NCBI RefSeq assembly: GCF_001404515.1
Contig: NZ_CXWE01000003.1
Location: 620,001 to 684,000 of the forward strand
Direction: 5' to 3'
Length of the DNA: 64,000 nt
From: Roseibium album
GTDB taxonomy: Bacteria > Pseudomonadota > Alphaproteobacteria > Rhizobiales > Stappiaceae
Of this stretch, positions 9,147 to 18,087 are shown piece after piece. Position numbers and translations under genes: made by a program. Every line of letters starts with the position of its first letter. The stretch's first letter is position 1. The notes under the pieces are model-generated. The model was not told the origin of the DNA. It made no database searches and worked only from the letters and a program-made list of their open reading frames with translations.

Positions 9147-9730
9147 TCCGGATTGGTCTGACAGGGTCCATCGGCATGGGTAAATCGACAACCGCGAAGA
9201 TGTTCGCTGAACGCGGTGTCCCGGTTCATGATGCCGACGCCTGCGTTCATGCGCTTTACGAAGGCCGTGGCGTGCCTCTGATTGGCGATGCATTTCCCGG
9301 CACCATCGTTGATGGCAAGGTTGATCGGGCGTTGCTGTCGAAACAGGTCCTCGGCAATCCTGAAGCCATGAAACGTCTCGAAGACATTGTCCACCCCCTG
9401 GTGCACGAAGAAGAACAGGTGTTTCTTGACCTCGCCAGGATGGACGGCCATTCCGCTGTTCTGATGGACATTCCCCTTCTGTTTGAGACCGGGGCTGAGA
9501 CAAGGGTCGATGTCGTTGTCGTGGTATCCGCCGATGCGGATATCCAGCGCGATCGTGTTCTTGCCCGGGACGGCATGACCGAGGAGCGCTTTCAGGCGAT
9601 CCTGGGGACACAGGTGCCCGATGCCGAAAAGCGCGATCGCGCCGACTTTCTGATCGATACGGGTCAGGGATTGGCGATTGCCGGGCAACGGGTTGACGAA
9701 ATTCTGCAGGAGTTGGGCGTCGTAGCCTGA
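9143..9730 (+). CDS. coaE: Dephospho-CoA kinase CoaE
   Basis: 195 residues; catalyses the last step of coenzyme A synthesis. The P-loop GSIGMGKST is at residues 8-16, HDADA carries the conserved aspartate, and the VHPLV and DIPLLFETG motifs of the CoA-binding region are present. The start overlaps the aroE stop. Confidence 0.97.
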   Translation: MIRIGLTGSIGMGKSTTAKMFAERGVPVHDADACVHALYEGRGVPLIGDAFPGTIVDGKVDRALLSKQVLGNPEAMKRLEDIVHPLVHEEEQVFLDLARMDGHSAVLMDIPLLFETGAETRVDVVVVVSADADIQRDRVLARDGMTEERFQAILGTQVPDAEKRDRADFLIDTGQGLAIAGQRVDEILQELGVVA

Positions 9731-9819
9731 AATTTTCCCGAACACCGGGGAAAACCAACTGTCGCTCTTGCGTCGGGCTGGCCACGCTGCACACTAGGGT
9801 CAAAGTGAAAAGGCAAACA

Positions 9820-10533
9820 ATGCGCGAGATCTCCTTCGACACGGAAACGACAGGACTTAATCCCCGAGGTGGTGACCGGTTGGTGGAGATTGGCGGTGTG
9901 GAGCTTCTCAATCACATTCCGACCGGCAACTCCTATCACGTCTATATCAATCCCCAGCGCGACATGCCGGCAGAAGCCTTCCGCGTGCATGGTCTTTCTG
10001 AGGAGTTTCTGTCAGACAAGCCTTTGTTCGCGCATGTTGCCGACGAGTTTCTGGAATTCGTGGGTGATGCGACGCTCGTCATTCACAACGCTGCGTTCGA
10101 TATGGGCTTTATCAACGAAGAACTGAAGAAAGCAGGTCGACGCACCATTCCGAACACCCAGGTGCTCGACACGCTGGAAATTGCCCGTCGAAAACACCCG
10201 ACCGGCCCGAACTCCCTCGATGCCCTGTGCTCCCGCTATGGCATCGACAATTCCAGGCGCGTCAAGCACGGCGCCCTGCTCGACGCTGAAATCCTCGCGG
10301 AAGTCTATCTGGAACTCATCGGTGGTCGTCAGACCGCGCTTGGTCTGATGCCGGAAGAAGAGCAGGCTGTTTCCTCAAATGGCGCCACTGTTTCCGGAGA
10401 ACTCGGCAAATTCAACGCAAAGCCACGCCCTGTTCCACTCGCCTCGCGATTGACCGATGATGAATATGCGGCACACAAGGCTTTTGTCGAGGGCATGGGT
10501 GAAAGCGCGATTTGGCAAAAATATAATCGATAG
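9820..10533 (+). CDS. dnaQ: DNA polymerase III epsilon subunit (3'-5' proofreading exonuclease)
   Basis: 237 residues. The exonuclease motifs are all present: Exo I FDTETTGL (Asp7, Glu9), Exo II HNAAFDMGF, and Exo III HGALLDAEILAEVY with the DEDDh histidine. The start is ATG 9820 (MREISFDTET), preferred to an upstream in-frame GTG at 9805 because it gives the usual DnaQ N-terminus. The maf-aroE-coaE-dnaQ order beside the origin is a common alphaproteobacterial arrangement; secB, which often follows, is here about 41 kb away at 51994. Confidence 0.96.
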   Translation: MREISFDTETTGLNPRGGDRLVEIGGVELLNHIPTGNSYHVYINPQRDMPAEAFRVHGLSEEFLSDKPLFAHVADEFLEFVGDATLVIHNAAFDMGFINEELKKAGRRTIPNTQVLDTLEIARRKHPTGPNSLDALCSRYGIDNSRRVKHGALLDAEILAEVYLELIGGRQTALGLMPEEEQAVSSNGATVSGELGKFNAKPRPVPLASRLTDDEYAAHKAFVEGMGESAIWQKYNR

Positions 10534-10536
10534 CTG

Positions 10537-11424
10537 CTAGTCAGCCATCAACCACCGGACCATTTCGAAATGCCGTTCGCTGTAGCTGCTGTCGAATGCC
10601 CAGGCCATGGCCTGTCCGATCGTCCACAGCCGGGCGCGCTCGCGATCCAACTCCAGTTCTTCCGAAAGCCGATCGAGCCGGTACATGGCGGCCTCTTTGG
10701 AATGGCCGAATTCAAAACTCCGCACGATCGGACTGAGGGCAAAGGCCGGATCTCCGACTAGGGGTTTCGGATCTATTGCCAGCCAGGCCTCCCGCGACGA
10801 AGACAGCACGTTGTGCCCGTGGAGATCCTGATGGAGCAGGACCTCTCCGTTGTCATCCGCTGTGAGGTCCTTCAAGGCTGCGCGCGCGACGTCAACAAGG
10901 TAGTGATCGCACGGTTTTCCGGCCGATTCCCAGTCACCTTCAAGCGCTTCAAGCCACAAGGCAGCTTCACCGGCAAGAGTTCGGAAGGGCTTGCCGGCAG
11001 GGACCAGCAATCGGCGGAGCAGATCCGCCATGACACCGATCTTGTCCGGCTCCGGATCGTCGGCAAGAAACCGTCCCGGATCGCAAGTCTCCAGCAACAG
11101 CGCACCAATGTCCGGCGCGTGGTCCAGCAGCCTCACAGCGCCATTGCCGTCCCAATGCTTGAGGGCATCGGCTTCGCATTCGGATTCCCGGTGCTGGAAT
11201 TGAAGCTTCAGAACAACGGCTTCGTCATTCCGCCGCGCCGGCACCACATAGGATACACACCCGCCGGAATACGGGCGGCCGATACACGTCAGATCGAACG
11301 TCTGGCAGGCGGCCTCAAAAATATCAGGAAGCGCTTCGAGCCATGACGCACCCGCTTCCTTCTTATTGAGCCATAAAAGGCTGTCGGGAACCTGAAACGG
11401 GGCGCTTGATCGCGAATTCGCCAC
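10537..11424 (-). CDS. APH-like small-molecule kinase (aminoglycoside 6-phosphotransferase/hydroxyurea kinase family)
   Basis: 295 residues with the phosphotransferase fold of the StrB-like family. LHQDLHGHNVL holds the catalytic HxDxxxxN motif and AIDPKPLVGDPAFAL is the metal-binding equivalent of DFG. RNDEAVVLKLQF is the ATP-contact lysine region. Family members include streptomycin 6-kinases, but many chromosomal copies act on unknown metabolites, so resistance should not be assumed. The stop lies 3 bp beyond the convergent dnaQ stop. The next gene leftward-reading into it is the dehydrogenase at 11446, 21 bp away, probably co-transcribed. Confidence 0.85.
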   Translation of the reverse strand: MANSRSSAPFQVPDSLLWLNKKEAGASWLEALPDIFEAACQTFDLTCIGRPYSGGCVSYVVPARRNDEAVVLKLQFQHRESECEADALKHWDGNGAVRLLDHAPDIGALLLETCDPGRFLADDPEPDKIGVMADLLRRLLVPAGKPFRTLAGEAALWLEALEGDWESAGKPCDHYLVDVARAALKDLTADDNGEVLLHQDLHGHNVLSSSREAWLAIDPKPLVGDPAFALSPIVRSFEFGHSKEAAMYRLDRLSEELELDRERARLWTIGQAMAWAFDSSYSERHFEMVRWLMAD

Positions 11425-11445
11425 GGAATGTTCCGAAGAAGACCG

Positions 11446-12432
11446 TCAAAGCATGGATGGAAGGACGCGGTCCGGCGGACGGTGGCCATCCATGAAGGTC
11501 TTGATGTTGATAATGACTTTCTCGCCCATCTCTATGCGCCCTTCGATTGTCGCAGAACCCATATGCGGTAGCAGCACGACATTTTCCAGCTTGGCAAGCT
11601 TCGGATTGACGGCAGGTTCGTGTTCGAAGACGTCGAGACCGGCTCCGGCAAGGTCACCTGCCTCAAGCATCCGGATCAACGCGTTTTCGTCGATGACTTC
11701 ACCACGGGCGGTGTTGACCACGTAGGCATCCTTCTTGAGGAGCTTCAGGCGGCGGGCAGACAGGAGGTGGAAGGTCGCGGGCGTATGTGGACAATGAACC
11801 GAAACCACGTCCATGCGTGCCAGCATCTGGTCGAGGCTTTCCCAGTAGGTCGCTTCCAGCTCTTCCTCGATCTCGTCGGCAACCCGGCGGCGGTTGTGGT
11901 AGTGGATCGACATGCCGAATGCCTTTGCACGGCGGGCGACTGCCTGGCCGATCCGGCCCATGCCGATGATGCCGAGCCGTTTTCCCCAGATCCGGTGGCC
12001 AAGCATCCAGGTTGGAGACCATCCGGCCCACTCCCCGCTTTCCAGAGCGCTGATACCTGTGGCAAGTCGACGCGGGACGGACAGCATCAGCGCCATGGTC
12101 ATGTCCGCCGTGTCTTCGGTCAGCACACCCGGTGTATTCGTGACGTTGATTCCCCGGTTGTTGGCTGTCACCACGTCGATGTTGTCGACACCGTTGCCGA
12201 AGTTAGCGATCAGTTTCAGGTTTTCACCGGCCTGCGACAGCACCGACGAATCGATTCGGTCGGTCACCGTTGGCACGAGAACATCGGCGGTTCTGACAGC
12301 TTCCACCAGCTCTGCCTGGCTGAAGGGCCTGTCATTTTCATTGAGACGCGTTTCAAAAAGTTCACGCATCCGGGTTTCGACCACCTCCGGAAGCTTCCGG
12401 GTCACAACAACGACAGGCTTCTTTTTCGCCAT
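11446..12432 (-). CDS. D-2-hydroxyacid dehydrogenase (glyoxylate/hydroxypyruvate reductase type)
   Basis: 328 residues of the D-isomer specific 2-hydroxyacid dehydrogenase family. The NAD(P)-binding motif GMGRIGQAVARRAKAFGM is central; NRRR after the second strand suggests NADPH preference. The catalytic set is visible: Arg in NTARGEVID, Glu in FEHEP and His in LLPHMGSA. The closest named type is GyaR/GhrB, which reduces glyoxylate or hydroxypyruvate. It begins MAKKKPVVVVTRKLP. Confidence 0.92.
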   Translation of the reverse strand: MAKKKPVVVVTRKLPEVVETRMRELFETRLNENDRPFSQAELVEAVRTADVLVPTVTDRIDSSVLSQAGENLKLIANFGNGVDNIDVVTANNRGINVTNTPGVLTEDTADMTMALMLSVPRRLATGISALESGEWAGWSPTWMLGHRIWGKRLGIIGMGRIGQAVARRAKAFGMSIHYHNRRRVADEIEEELEATYWESLDQMLARMDVVSVHCPHTPATFHLLSARRLKLLKKDAYVVNTARGEVIDENALIRMLEAGDLAGAGLDVFEHEPAVNPKLAKLENVVLLPHMGSATIEGRIEMGEKVIINIKTFMDGHRPPDRVLPSML

Positions 12433-12679
12433 ACCTACTGCCTTTCGCGCTTCGTTGGGGATTTGTTAACCACAACGGATTCACTTTGATGCTGCGCGTC
12501 GCGCGAGCGCATGAGACCTTACCCTTTTCCTTACCAGATGGTTCGGCAGAAACAAGAGATCGCTTTCAATCGCCGCGCATTGCCCACGAGCCAAATTCGG
12601 CAAGGTGGTTTTCACGCAGTTTTTTCGGTACAGCTTTGACGCAACTCAACGATCAAGAACAATTGGACAACCGGACAAT

Positions 12680-13219
12680 ATGACCCGTTCGAATCCAGGC
12701 CTTCGCCTTCTACTGTGTGTGCTGACAATTTTCCTGGCAATCAGCTGGAATGCTGTCCCTGCTGACGCACAAGGTACGACAACCGGGACCTCCGGACTTC
12801 CCGTTCCGCGATTTGTCAGCCTGAAATCGGATCGTGTCAACGTCCGTGTCGGTCCGTCCCGTGAACATGCCGTCGCCTGGACATTCGTTCAGTCGGGCCT
12901 TCCTGTCGAAATCATCCAGGAATTCGAGAACTGGCGGCGTATCCGCGATTGGGAAGGCAAGGTTGGCTGGGTATTCCATTCCCTGCTGTCCGGCCGCCGG
13001 ACCGCGCTGGTCACACCCTGGGAGAAGGCCAACAGGACACCGTTGCGCGCGCGCTCGAAATCCGATGCGGATATCGTTGCGGAACTTGAACCGTTTGTTC
13101 TCACTTCAGTCACCGAATGTGCCGGCGGCTGGTGCCGCGTCAATGGCGAGCAATATGACGGCTGGCTGGACCAGACCCGCCTTTTCGGCGTTTATCCGGA
13201 CGAAGTCGTGGAGGATTGA
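12680..13219 (+). CDS. Exported SH3-domain protein
   Basis: 179 residues from ATG 12680. A signal peptide is evident (LRLLLCVLTIFLAISWNAVPADAQ, cleavage near residue 31). Two bacterial SH3-like repeats follow: RFVSLKSDRVNVRVGPSR..WRRIRDWEGKVGWVFHSLLSG, and a second unit with ECAGGWCRVNGEQYDGWLDQTRLFGVYPDE. Such domains bind cell-wall peptides or act in envelope complexes. A longer reading from 12605 would bury the signal peptide and is rejected. Confidence 0.88.
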   Translation: MTRSNPGLRLLLCVLTIFLAISWNAVPADAQGTTTGTSGLPVPRFVSLKSDRVNVRVGPSREHAVAWTFVQSGLPVEIIQEFENWRRIRDWEGKVGWVFHSLLSGRRTALVTPWEKANRTPLRARSKSDADIVAELEPFVLTSVTECAGGWCRVNGEQYDGWLDQTRLFGVYPDEVVED

Positions 13220-13401
13220 GCACTCGCTTGGACCGCCAGCAGGTGCTCCCCTGATCTTTTCGTTTCCAGAGCAGCAGCCAACTGTTCAATTGTGTCGGCC
13301 CCGGCGGCGGACACCCCTTCGGTGAACGGCATTGTTGGCGTGCGATCCGATTATCGCCTAAGTTGCCTGAAAAACCACAACCGCAATCTCGGAGGGCAAG
13401 A

Positions 13402-13788
13402 ATGCCTGATGCCATTGTTCCGTCGGTCTTGAACAGTTACGTGCGCGACTGGAACATGTCTCCCGGACTGGAGCACGACGGTTTCGTGTTCATGACTGGT
13501 TTCACCGGTTCAAATGAAAATGGCCATCTGTCCAGTGATCCGCGCGAGCAGTTCGAGCATGCTTTCGAGAAAGTCCGCCTTGTGCTCGAGGAGGCTGGCC
13601 TGGGATTTGAGCACATTGTTGAAATGACGAGCTACCATGTCGGCTTGCGCGAACATCTGGAGCTTTTCAAGGAGGTGCGTGCCGCAACCGTTAGCGAGCC
13701 TTACCCTGCTTGGACGGCAATAGAAGTCGCGGGTTTCGTGCGAGACGGAGCGGTTGTCGAGCTACGCTGTATTGCGCGCCGTACGTGA
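13402..13788 (+). CDS. RidA-like (YjgF/YER057c/UK114) family protein
   Basis: 128 residues from ATG 13402, behind a GGAGGG ribosome-binding site. The fold markers VFMTGFTGSNENGHL, FEKVRLVLEEAG and HIVEMTSYHVG are those of the RidA superfamily. RidA itself deaminates reactive enamine/imine intermediates using an arginine in the segment corresponding to YPAWTAIEVAGF; here tryptophan takes that place, so canonical imine deaminase activity is doubtful. It is followed 4 bp later by a hydrolase gene, likely in one transcript. Confidence 0.87.
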   Translation: MPDAIVPSVLNSYVRDWNMSPGLEHDGFVFMTGFTGSNENGHLSSDPREQFEHAFEKVRLVLEEAGLGFEHIVEMTSYHVGLREHLELFKEVRAATVSEPYPAWTAIEVAGFVRDGAVVELRCIARRT

Positions 13789-13792
13789 TCAG

Positions 13793-14482
13793 ATGAACAT
13801 CAAGGGACCGATTCTTTGCGTCGCCGGATTCGGAGACAACAGTTCAATGTTCGCCCCGCTGGTCGATGCACGTCGGTCCGGGGATCCGCAGATTCTTCCG
13901 CTCGACCTGCCAGGCTTTGGTGCCGAGCCTTTGAGGGAAACGTCAATTGCGACGCTGGCACAACACCTTGCTGCCGAGGCGCGCAGGTTCGGTGCACGTT
14001 CCGTTATCGCGCACTCCGTTGCGTCGATCATTGCAGCCGAAGCGGCACATCTCTCGGACAGCACAATTGACACTATCGTATCCCTTGAGGGTAACTTGAC
14101 GGCGGAAGACGCCTATTTCTCAGGCACGGCAGCCGACTACGATGACGCGGTTTCCTTTCGCGTTGCGTTTCTTGAGCGCCTTCATGAGATGGCGAAGCCC
14201 AACCGTATCATTGAAGGCTATGCTGAAAGGGTCTCGCGAGCGGACCCAGGCGCATTATGGTCTCTGGGGCGCGATGCGCGACAATACTCGCAAACCAGTC
14301 ATCCCGGCGAGCGACTTCGGTCTGCGGGAAATGTTCTTTATGTTTTGAACCCTGCGAATTGTCCGGAAAATTCGCTGAATTGGCTGAAGACTTCCGGGTT
14401 GACCAAAGTGGAATTGGATGGCGCCTCGCATTGGCCAACCATCGATCAGCCAAGCAAGGTTCTTTTGGCGTTGCGATCCTGA
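13793..14482 (+). CDS. Alpha/beta-hydrolase-like protein
   Basis: 229 residues from ATG 13793. The N-terminus (ILCVAGFGDNSSMFAPL) and the LDLPGFG motif are those of alpha/beta hydrolases. The nucleophile elbow reads IAHSVASII rather than the common GxSxG, so the serine is kept but the flanking glycines are lost. The acid and histidine fit LDGASHWPTIDQP near the end. Substrate unknown. The stop codon lies within a 34-bp segment resembling the 3' end of the nearby fabI. Confidence 0.75.
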   Translation: MNIKGPILCVAGFGDNSSMFAPLVDARRSGDPQILPLDLPGFGAEPLRETSIATLAQHLAAEARRFGARSVIAHSVASIIAAEAAHLSDSTIDTIVSLEGNLTAEDAYFSGTAADYDDAVSFRVAFLERLHEMAKPNRIIEGYAERVSRADPGALWSLGRDARQYSQTSHPGERLRSAGNVLYVLNPANCPENSLNWLKTSGLTKVELDGASHWPTIDQPSKVLLALRS

Positions 14483-14510
14483 ACCTTCAGTTCCTCGAGC
14501 CGCGGCACGG
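14477..14510 (-). pseudogene. Degenerate remnant of a fabI 3' end
   Basis: This 34-bp stretch is identical at 30 of 34 positions to 14647-14680, which encodes the C-terminal residues MPRLEQLKAQE of FabI. Read on the minus strand it gives VPRLEELKVQD, so the similarity holds at protein level, but the reading frame upstream is broken by a stop. It begins at the stop codon of the hydrolase gene. Confidence 0.7.
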
Positions 14511-14583
14511 GCAAGACCGTTGAGGGTTATGGCAGGACATCGAGGTTATCGCGACTCTTTGGAGACAGGCCGGCATCAACGAA

Positions 14584-14606
14584 AAAGGCGGCCATGAGCC
14601 GCCTTT
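14584..14606 (-). terminator. Intrinsic terminator after fabI
   Basis: Perfect 9-bp stem AAAGGCGGC/GCCGCCTTT with a 5-nt loop. Read on the minus strand it is followed by TTTTTC, so it ends the fabA-fabB-fabI transcript. Confidence 0.85.
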
Positions 14607-14630
14607 GAACCGTTTGTTTTGCTTGGGAAC

Positions 14631-15443
14631 TCAGTCCACCTTGGTTTCCTGAGCCTTCAGTTGCTCGAGTCGCGGCATGGACATGATGTTGTAGCCGCTG
14701 TCGACGAAGTGCACTTCGCCGGTCACGCCACCGGACAGATCGGACAGAAGGTAGAGCCCGGTGCCACCGATCTCGTCGAGCGATACCGTCCGGCAAAGTG
14801 GTGAATTGCGTTTCTGGAAGTTGAACATGAGACGCGCGTCAGAAACACCCGACCCGGCAAGCGTGCGCACGGGACCGGCCGAAATCGCATTGACGCGGAT
14901 ATTCTGCTCGCCATAGTCGACCGCAAGATACCGTACGGAAGATTCAAGCGCGGCCTTGGCAACACCCATGACATTGTAGTTCGGCATCACTCTGGTGGAG
15001 CCGCCATATGTCAGCGTGATGATCGAGCCACCGTCCGGCATGATGTCTGCCGCTCGCTTGGCAATTTCCGTGAAGGAAAAGCACGAGATCAGCATCGTGC
15101 GGGAGAAGTTCTCCCGGGTGGTGTCCGCATATTTGCCGCGCAATTCCGACTTGTCGGAAAAAGCGACGGCATGAACCAGGAAATCGATGCTGCCCCAGGT
15201 TTCCTTCAGGACGTCAAACACCGCATCTACCGAATTGATATCCTCGACGTCGCACGGGAGCAGAATATCCGATCCCACGGATTCGGCCAGCGGTTTGGTG
15301 CGCTTTCCGAAGGCTTCACCCTGATAGGTGAAGGCGAGCTCCGCCCCGTGATCGGCAAGTGTCTTCGCGATGCCCCAGGCGATGGAGTGATCGTTGGCAA
15401 CACCCATGATCAGGCCGCGTTTGCCCTTCATAAGATTAGACAT
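14631..15443 (-). CDS. fabI: Enoyl-[acyl-carrier-protein] reductase FabI
   Basis: About 270 residues from MSNLMKGKRGLIMGV. Reduces enoyl-ACP with NADH in each elongation round of type II fatty-acid synthesis. ANDHSIAWGIAKTLADHGAEL is the FabI nucleotide-binding start. The catalytic pair lies in PNYNVMGVAKAALE (Tyr and Lys six apart), followed by VNAISAGPVRTLA. A longer frame to 15548 runs into fabB and lacks family similarity. It sits about 10 bp after the fabB stop and is the last gene before a strong terminator. The family is the target of triclosan. Confidence 0.96.
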   Translation of the reverse strand: MSNLMKGKRGLIMGVANDHSIAWGIAKTLADHGAELAFTYQGEAFGKRTKPLAESVGSDILLPCDVEDINSVDAVFDVLKETWGSIDFLVHAVAFSDKSELRGKYADTTRENFSRTMLISCFSFTEIAKRAADIMPDGGSIITLTYGGSTRVMPNYNVMGVAKAALESSVRYLAVDYGEQNIRVNAISAGPVRTLAGSGVSDARLMFNFQKRNSPLCRTVSLDEIGGTGLYLLSDLSGGVTGEVHFVDSGYNIMSMPRLEQLKAQETKVD

Positions 15444-15453
15444 GTCGGTCTCC

Positions 15454-16677
15454 TCAGCCGTGGTAGCGTGACAGCGCGAGCGAGGCATTGGTGCCTCCGA
15501 ACCCGAAGCTGTTGGAGAGCACGGTATCCAATCCGGCATTGTCGACACGTTCCGTGACGATTTCGTCCTTGCTGAGTGCCGGATCGAGTTCGTTGATGTT
15601 TGCTGATGCCGTCATGAAATCGTTTTGCAGCATGAGCAGGCAGTAGATCGCCTCCTGCACACCGGTTGCTCCAAGGCTGTGTCCGGTCAGGGATTTTGTG
15701 GAAGACGCAGGCGGCTGATTGTCGCCAAACACACGGCGGATCGCTTCGATTTCACCGATATCACCGACCGGTGTCGAAGTGCCATGCGTGTTGATGTAAT
15801 CGACCTTGCGATCTCCCAGGGTTTCGATGGCAAGTCGCATGCAGCGCTCTCCGCCCTCGCCGGAGGGAGCCACCATGTCATACCCGTCGGAGTTGGCCGC
15901 GTAGCCCGTGACCTCGGCATAGATTTTCGCGCCGCGAGCCTTGGCGCGTTCCAGTTCTTCCAGGACGACCACGCCGCCACCGCCGGCAATGACAAACCCG
16001 TCACGGGTCGAATCATAGGCGCGCGAAGCGGTCTGTGGTGTGTCGTTGTATTTGGAAGACATCGCGCCCATGGCGTCGAACAGGCAGGAAAGGGTCCAGT
16101 CCAGTTCCTCGCCACCGCCTGCAAACATCACATCCTGTTTGCCGAACTGGATCTGTTCGGTTGCGGCACCGATACAGTGTGCGGACGTGGAGCATGCGGA
16201 CGTGATGGAATAATTGATCCCCTTGATCTTGAATGGGGTCGCCAGGCAGGCCGAATTGGTCGAGCTCATGCCACGCGTGACCATGAACGGCCCCATGCGC
16301 TTGGGAGCCCCTTTTTCAAGAACGATCTGGTGCGCCTGAAACAGGTTCTTGGTGGAAGGTCCGCCAGATCCCATGATCAGGCCGGTCCGCGTATTGGAGA
16401 CGTCGCTATCTTCCAGTCCGCTGTCGGCGATCGCCTGTTGCATGGAAATGTAATTGTAGGCCGCACCATCGCCCATGAAGCGAAGCTGGCGCTTGTCGAC
16501 CAGCGACGGTATGTCGATATCCGGCATGCCGTGAACCTGGCTGCGGAAGCCGTGTTCGGCATAGTCCGGCGCAAAGCTGATACCGGATTTGCCTTCACGA
16601 AGGTTGGCAAGCACTTCCTGTGCATTTGATCCGATGGAGGATACGATACCCATACCGGTGACGACAACGCGTCTCAT
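15454..16677 (-). CDS. fabB: Beta-ketoacyl-ACP synthase I FabB
   Basis: 407 residues. Condensing enzyme that elongates the cis-3-decenoyl intermediate made by FabA, committing chains to unsaturated fatty acids. The Cys-His-His triad is visible: TSACSTSAH (Cys162), [11 protein letters not shown] and SLTGHSLGA. Pairing with fabA supports FabB rather than FabF. It starts 133 bp after the fabA stop and is followed closely by fabI. Confidence 0.96.
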   Translation of the reverse strand: MRRVVVTGMGIVSSIGSNAQEVLANLREGKSGISFAPDYAEHGFRSQVHGMPDIDIPSLVDKRQLRFMGDGAAYNYISMQQAIADSGLEDSDVSNTRTGLIMGSGGPSTKNLFQAHQIVLEKGAPKRMGPFMVTRGMSSTNSACLATPFKIKGINYSITSACSTSAHCIGAATEQIQFGKQDVMFAGGGEELDWTLSCLFDAMGAMSSKYNDTPQTASRAYDSTRDGFVIAGGGGVVVLEELERAKARGAKIYAEVTGYAANSDGYDMVAPSGEGGERCMRLAIETLGDRKVDYINTHGTSTPVGDIGEIEAIRRVFGDNQPPASSTKSLTGHSLGATGVQEAIYCLLMLQNDFMTASANINELDPALSKDEIVTERVDNAGLDTVLSNSFGFGGTNASLALSRYHG

Positions 16678-16810
16678 TGCGGTCTCCTATTTGTTCAAGG
16701 TGCAAATGGCCCGGTCACTGCTCAAGCCTTCTTGCCCTTACATAATACGCAAACCGGCGCCCCCAATGAAAAAGAGAAACGCCGGTCGAATTTGATCGAT
16801 GAAATTTGCT

Positions 16811-17317
16811 TCAGCTCTTCGCCAGGCCGACACGCAAATCCGTTGCCTTGTAGATCTGTTCGCCGTCAGCCTTCAGCCAGCCGTCAGCAATACCCAGAAC
16901 CAGGCGCCCCTTCATGATCCGTTTGAAGTCAACGCCGTATTCCACGAGTTTGACGTCCGGTGTGACCATGCCCTTGAATTTGATCTCGCCGGTTGAAAGC
17001 GCCATGCCCTTGCCCGGAAGGCCGAGCCAGCCAAGGAAAAAACCGGTCAGCTGCCAGAGCGCATCCAGACCGAGACAGCCCGGCATGACCGGGTTGCCCT
17101 GAAAGTGACACGGGAAAAACCAAAGATCCGGCTTGATGTCGAATTCCGCGCGCGCATACCCCTTGTCGTATTCGCCGCCCGTCTCGGACAACTCCGTTAT
17201 CCGGTCGAACATCAGCATCGGCGGGAGTGGCAGCTGGGCATTGCCGGGGCCAAAGAGCTCGCCGCGGCCGCAGGCGAGTAGAGCTTCGTAGTCGTAGCTG
17301 GAGCGGCGCTCGGTCAT
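16811..17317 (-). CDS. fabA: 3-hydroxydecanoyl-ACP dehydratase/isomerase FabA
   Basis: 168 residues, usual length 170. Dehydrates 3-hydroxydecanoyl-ACP and isomerises the trans-2 product to cis-3, the branch point to unsaturated fatty acids. [24 protein letters not shown] carries the catalytic His71 and Asp85. It is the first gene of fabA-fabB-fabI. The divergent gap to irr (290 bp, 17318-17607) must hold both promoters; no operator could be assigned there. Confidence 0.97.
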   Translation of the reverse strand: MTERRSSYDYEALLACGRGELFGPGNAQLPLPPMLMFDRITELSETGGEYDKGYARAEFDIKPDLWFFPCHFQGNPVMPGCLGLDALWQLTGFFLGWLGLPGKGMALSTGEIKFKGMVTPDVKLVEYGVDFKRIMKGRLVLGIADGWLKADGEQIYKATDLRVGLAKS

Positions 17318-17607
17318 TCAGGATCCGTTTTCTTGCTTCCTACCCATTATCCCTAGGTGGAACGGGTTAGTTTTTCGTTCTGTTTGCGGCGCCTTCCTAC
17401 CACAGGGGAACCATGACCGAAAGATGTCACATGAGCCAAATTTCAGGGATTTACAGGCTATTTGGCGAGATTCGAATGAAAGATCAGACCGATTGTCTTC
17501 GCGCCGTCAGCTTGCACGTCGCGGTAAAAACTTGCATTTTAGGCACAAGAAATGGCAGAACTAGCCGAAGACCTGCGGAAAAAGTTCCTTAACGAAGGTG
17601 GGATAGT

Positions 17608-18087
17608 GTGAAAACGGCCATCCGAAACAAGGACTTAGATTTGGACAGATTTGGAATGACGACGCACAGGGAATTGGAAACGGCCGGCAAGGATGTGACC
17701 GGCATGCTGCGAACAGCGGGCTTGCGGCCGACGCGCCAGCGTGTGTCCCTGGCAGAATTGCTTTATTCCAAGGGTGATCGCCACATTTCAGCGGAACTTC
17801 TTCATGAGGAAGCGGTCGGGGCCGACGTCCCGGTTTCGCTGGCGACGGTCTACAACACGTTGCACCAGTTCACAGAAGCAGGCTTGTTGCGCGAAGTCGC
17901 GATCGACGGCAACAAGACCTATTTCGACACAAATGTTTCCGATCACCATCACTTCTTCATCGAAGGTGAGAACCGCGTGATCGATATTCCAGGTGAAGGC
18001 GTTGGTATCGGCAAGCTTCCCGAAGCCCCTGAAGGCATGGAAGTCGTGCGCGTCGATGTCGTCGTGCGCGTGCGCGAGAAGCTCTGA
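17608..18087 (+). CDS. irr: Iron response regulator Irr (Fur family)
   Basis: 159 residues from GTG 17608. Irr controls heme synthesis and iron genes in Rhizobiales and is active when iron is low. The DNA-binding helix region (LRTAGLRPTRQRVSLAELLY, then LATVYNTLHQFTEAGLL) is Fur-type. SDHHHFF is the His-rich heme-sensing motif of Irr in place of the Fur metal site. There is no cysteine at all, hence no Cys-Pro heme regulatory motif as in Bradyrhizobium Irr. An internal ATG at 17656 would give a more usual N-terminal length; the GTG has a GGTGGGA element upstream. Confidence 0.92.
   Translation: MKTAIRNKDLDLDRFGMTTHRELETAGKDVTGMLRTAGLRPTRQRVSLAELLYSKGDRHISAELLHEEAVGADVPVSLATVYNTLHQFTEAGLLREVAIDGNKTYFDTNVSDHHHFFIEGENRVIDIPGEGVGIGKLPEAPEGMEVVRVDVVVRVREKL

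Noticed and set aside
8226..9911. A 561-codon open frame on the minus strand across maf, aroE and coaE
   Set aside because: It overlaps three well-supported genes, has no family similarity and an Arg/Ser/Pro-rich composition typical of antisense frames in GC-rich DNA.
10537..11424. Reading the APH-like gene as an antibiotic resistance determinant
   Set aside because: It lies in stable housekeeping sequence with no mobile element, and many chromosomal members of this kinase family have no resistance role.
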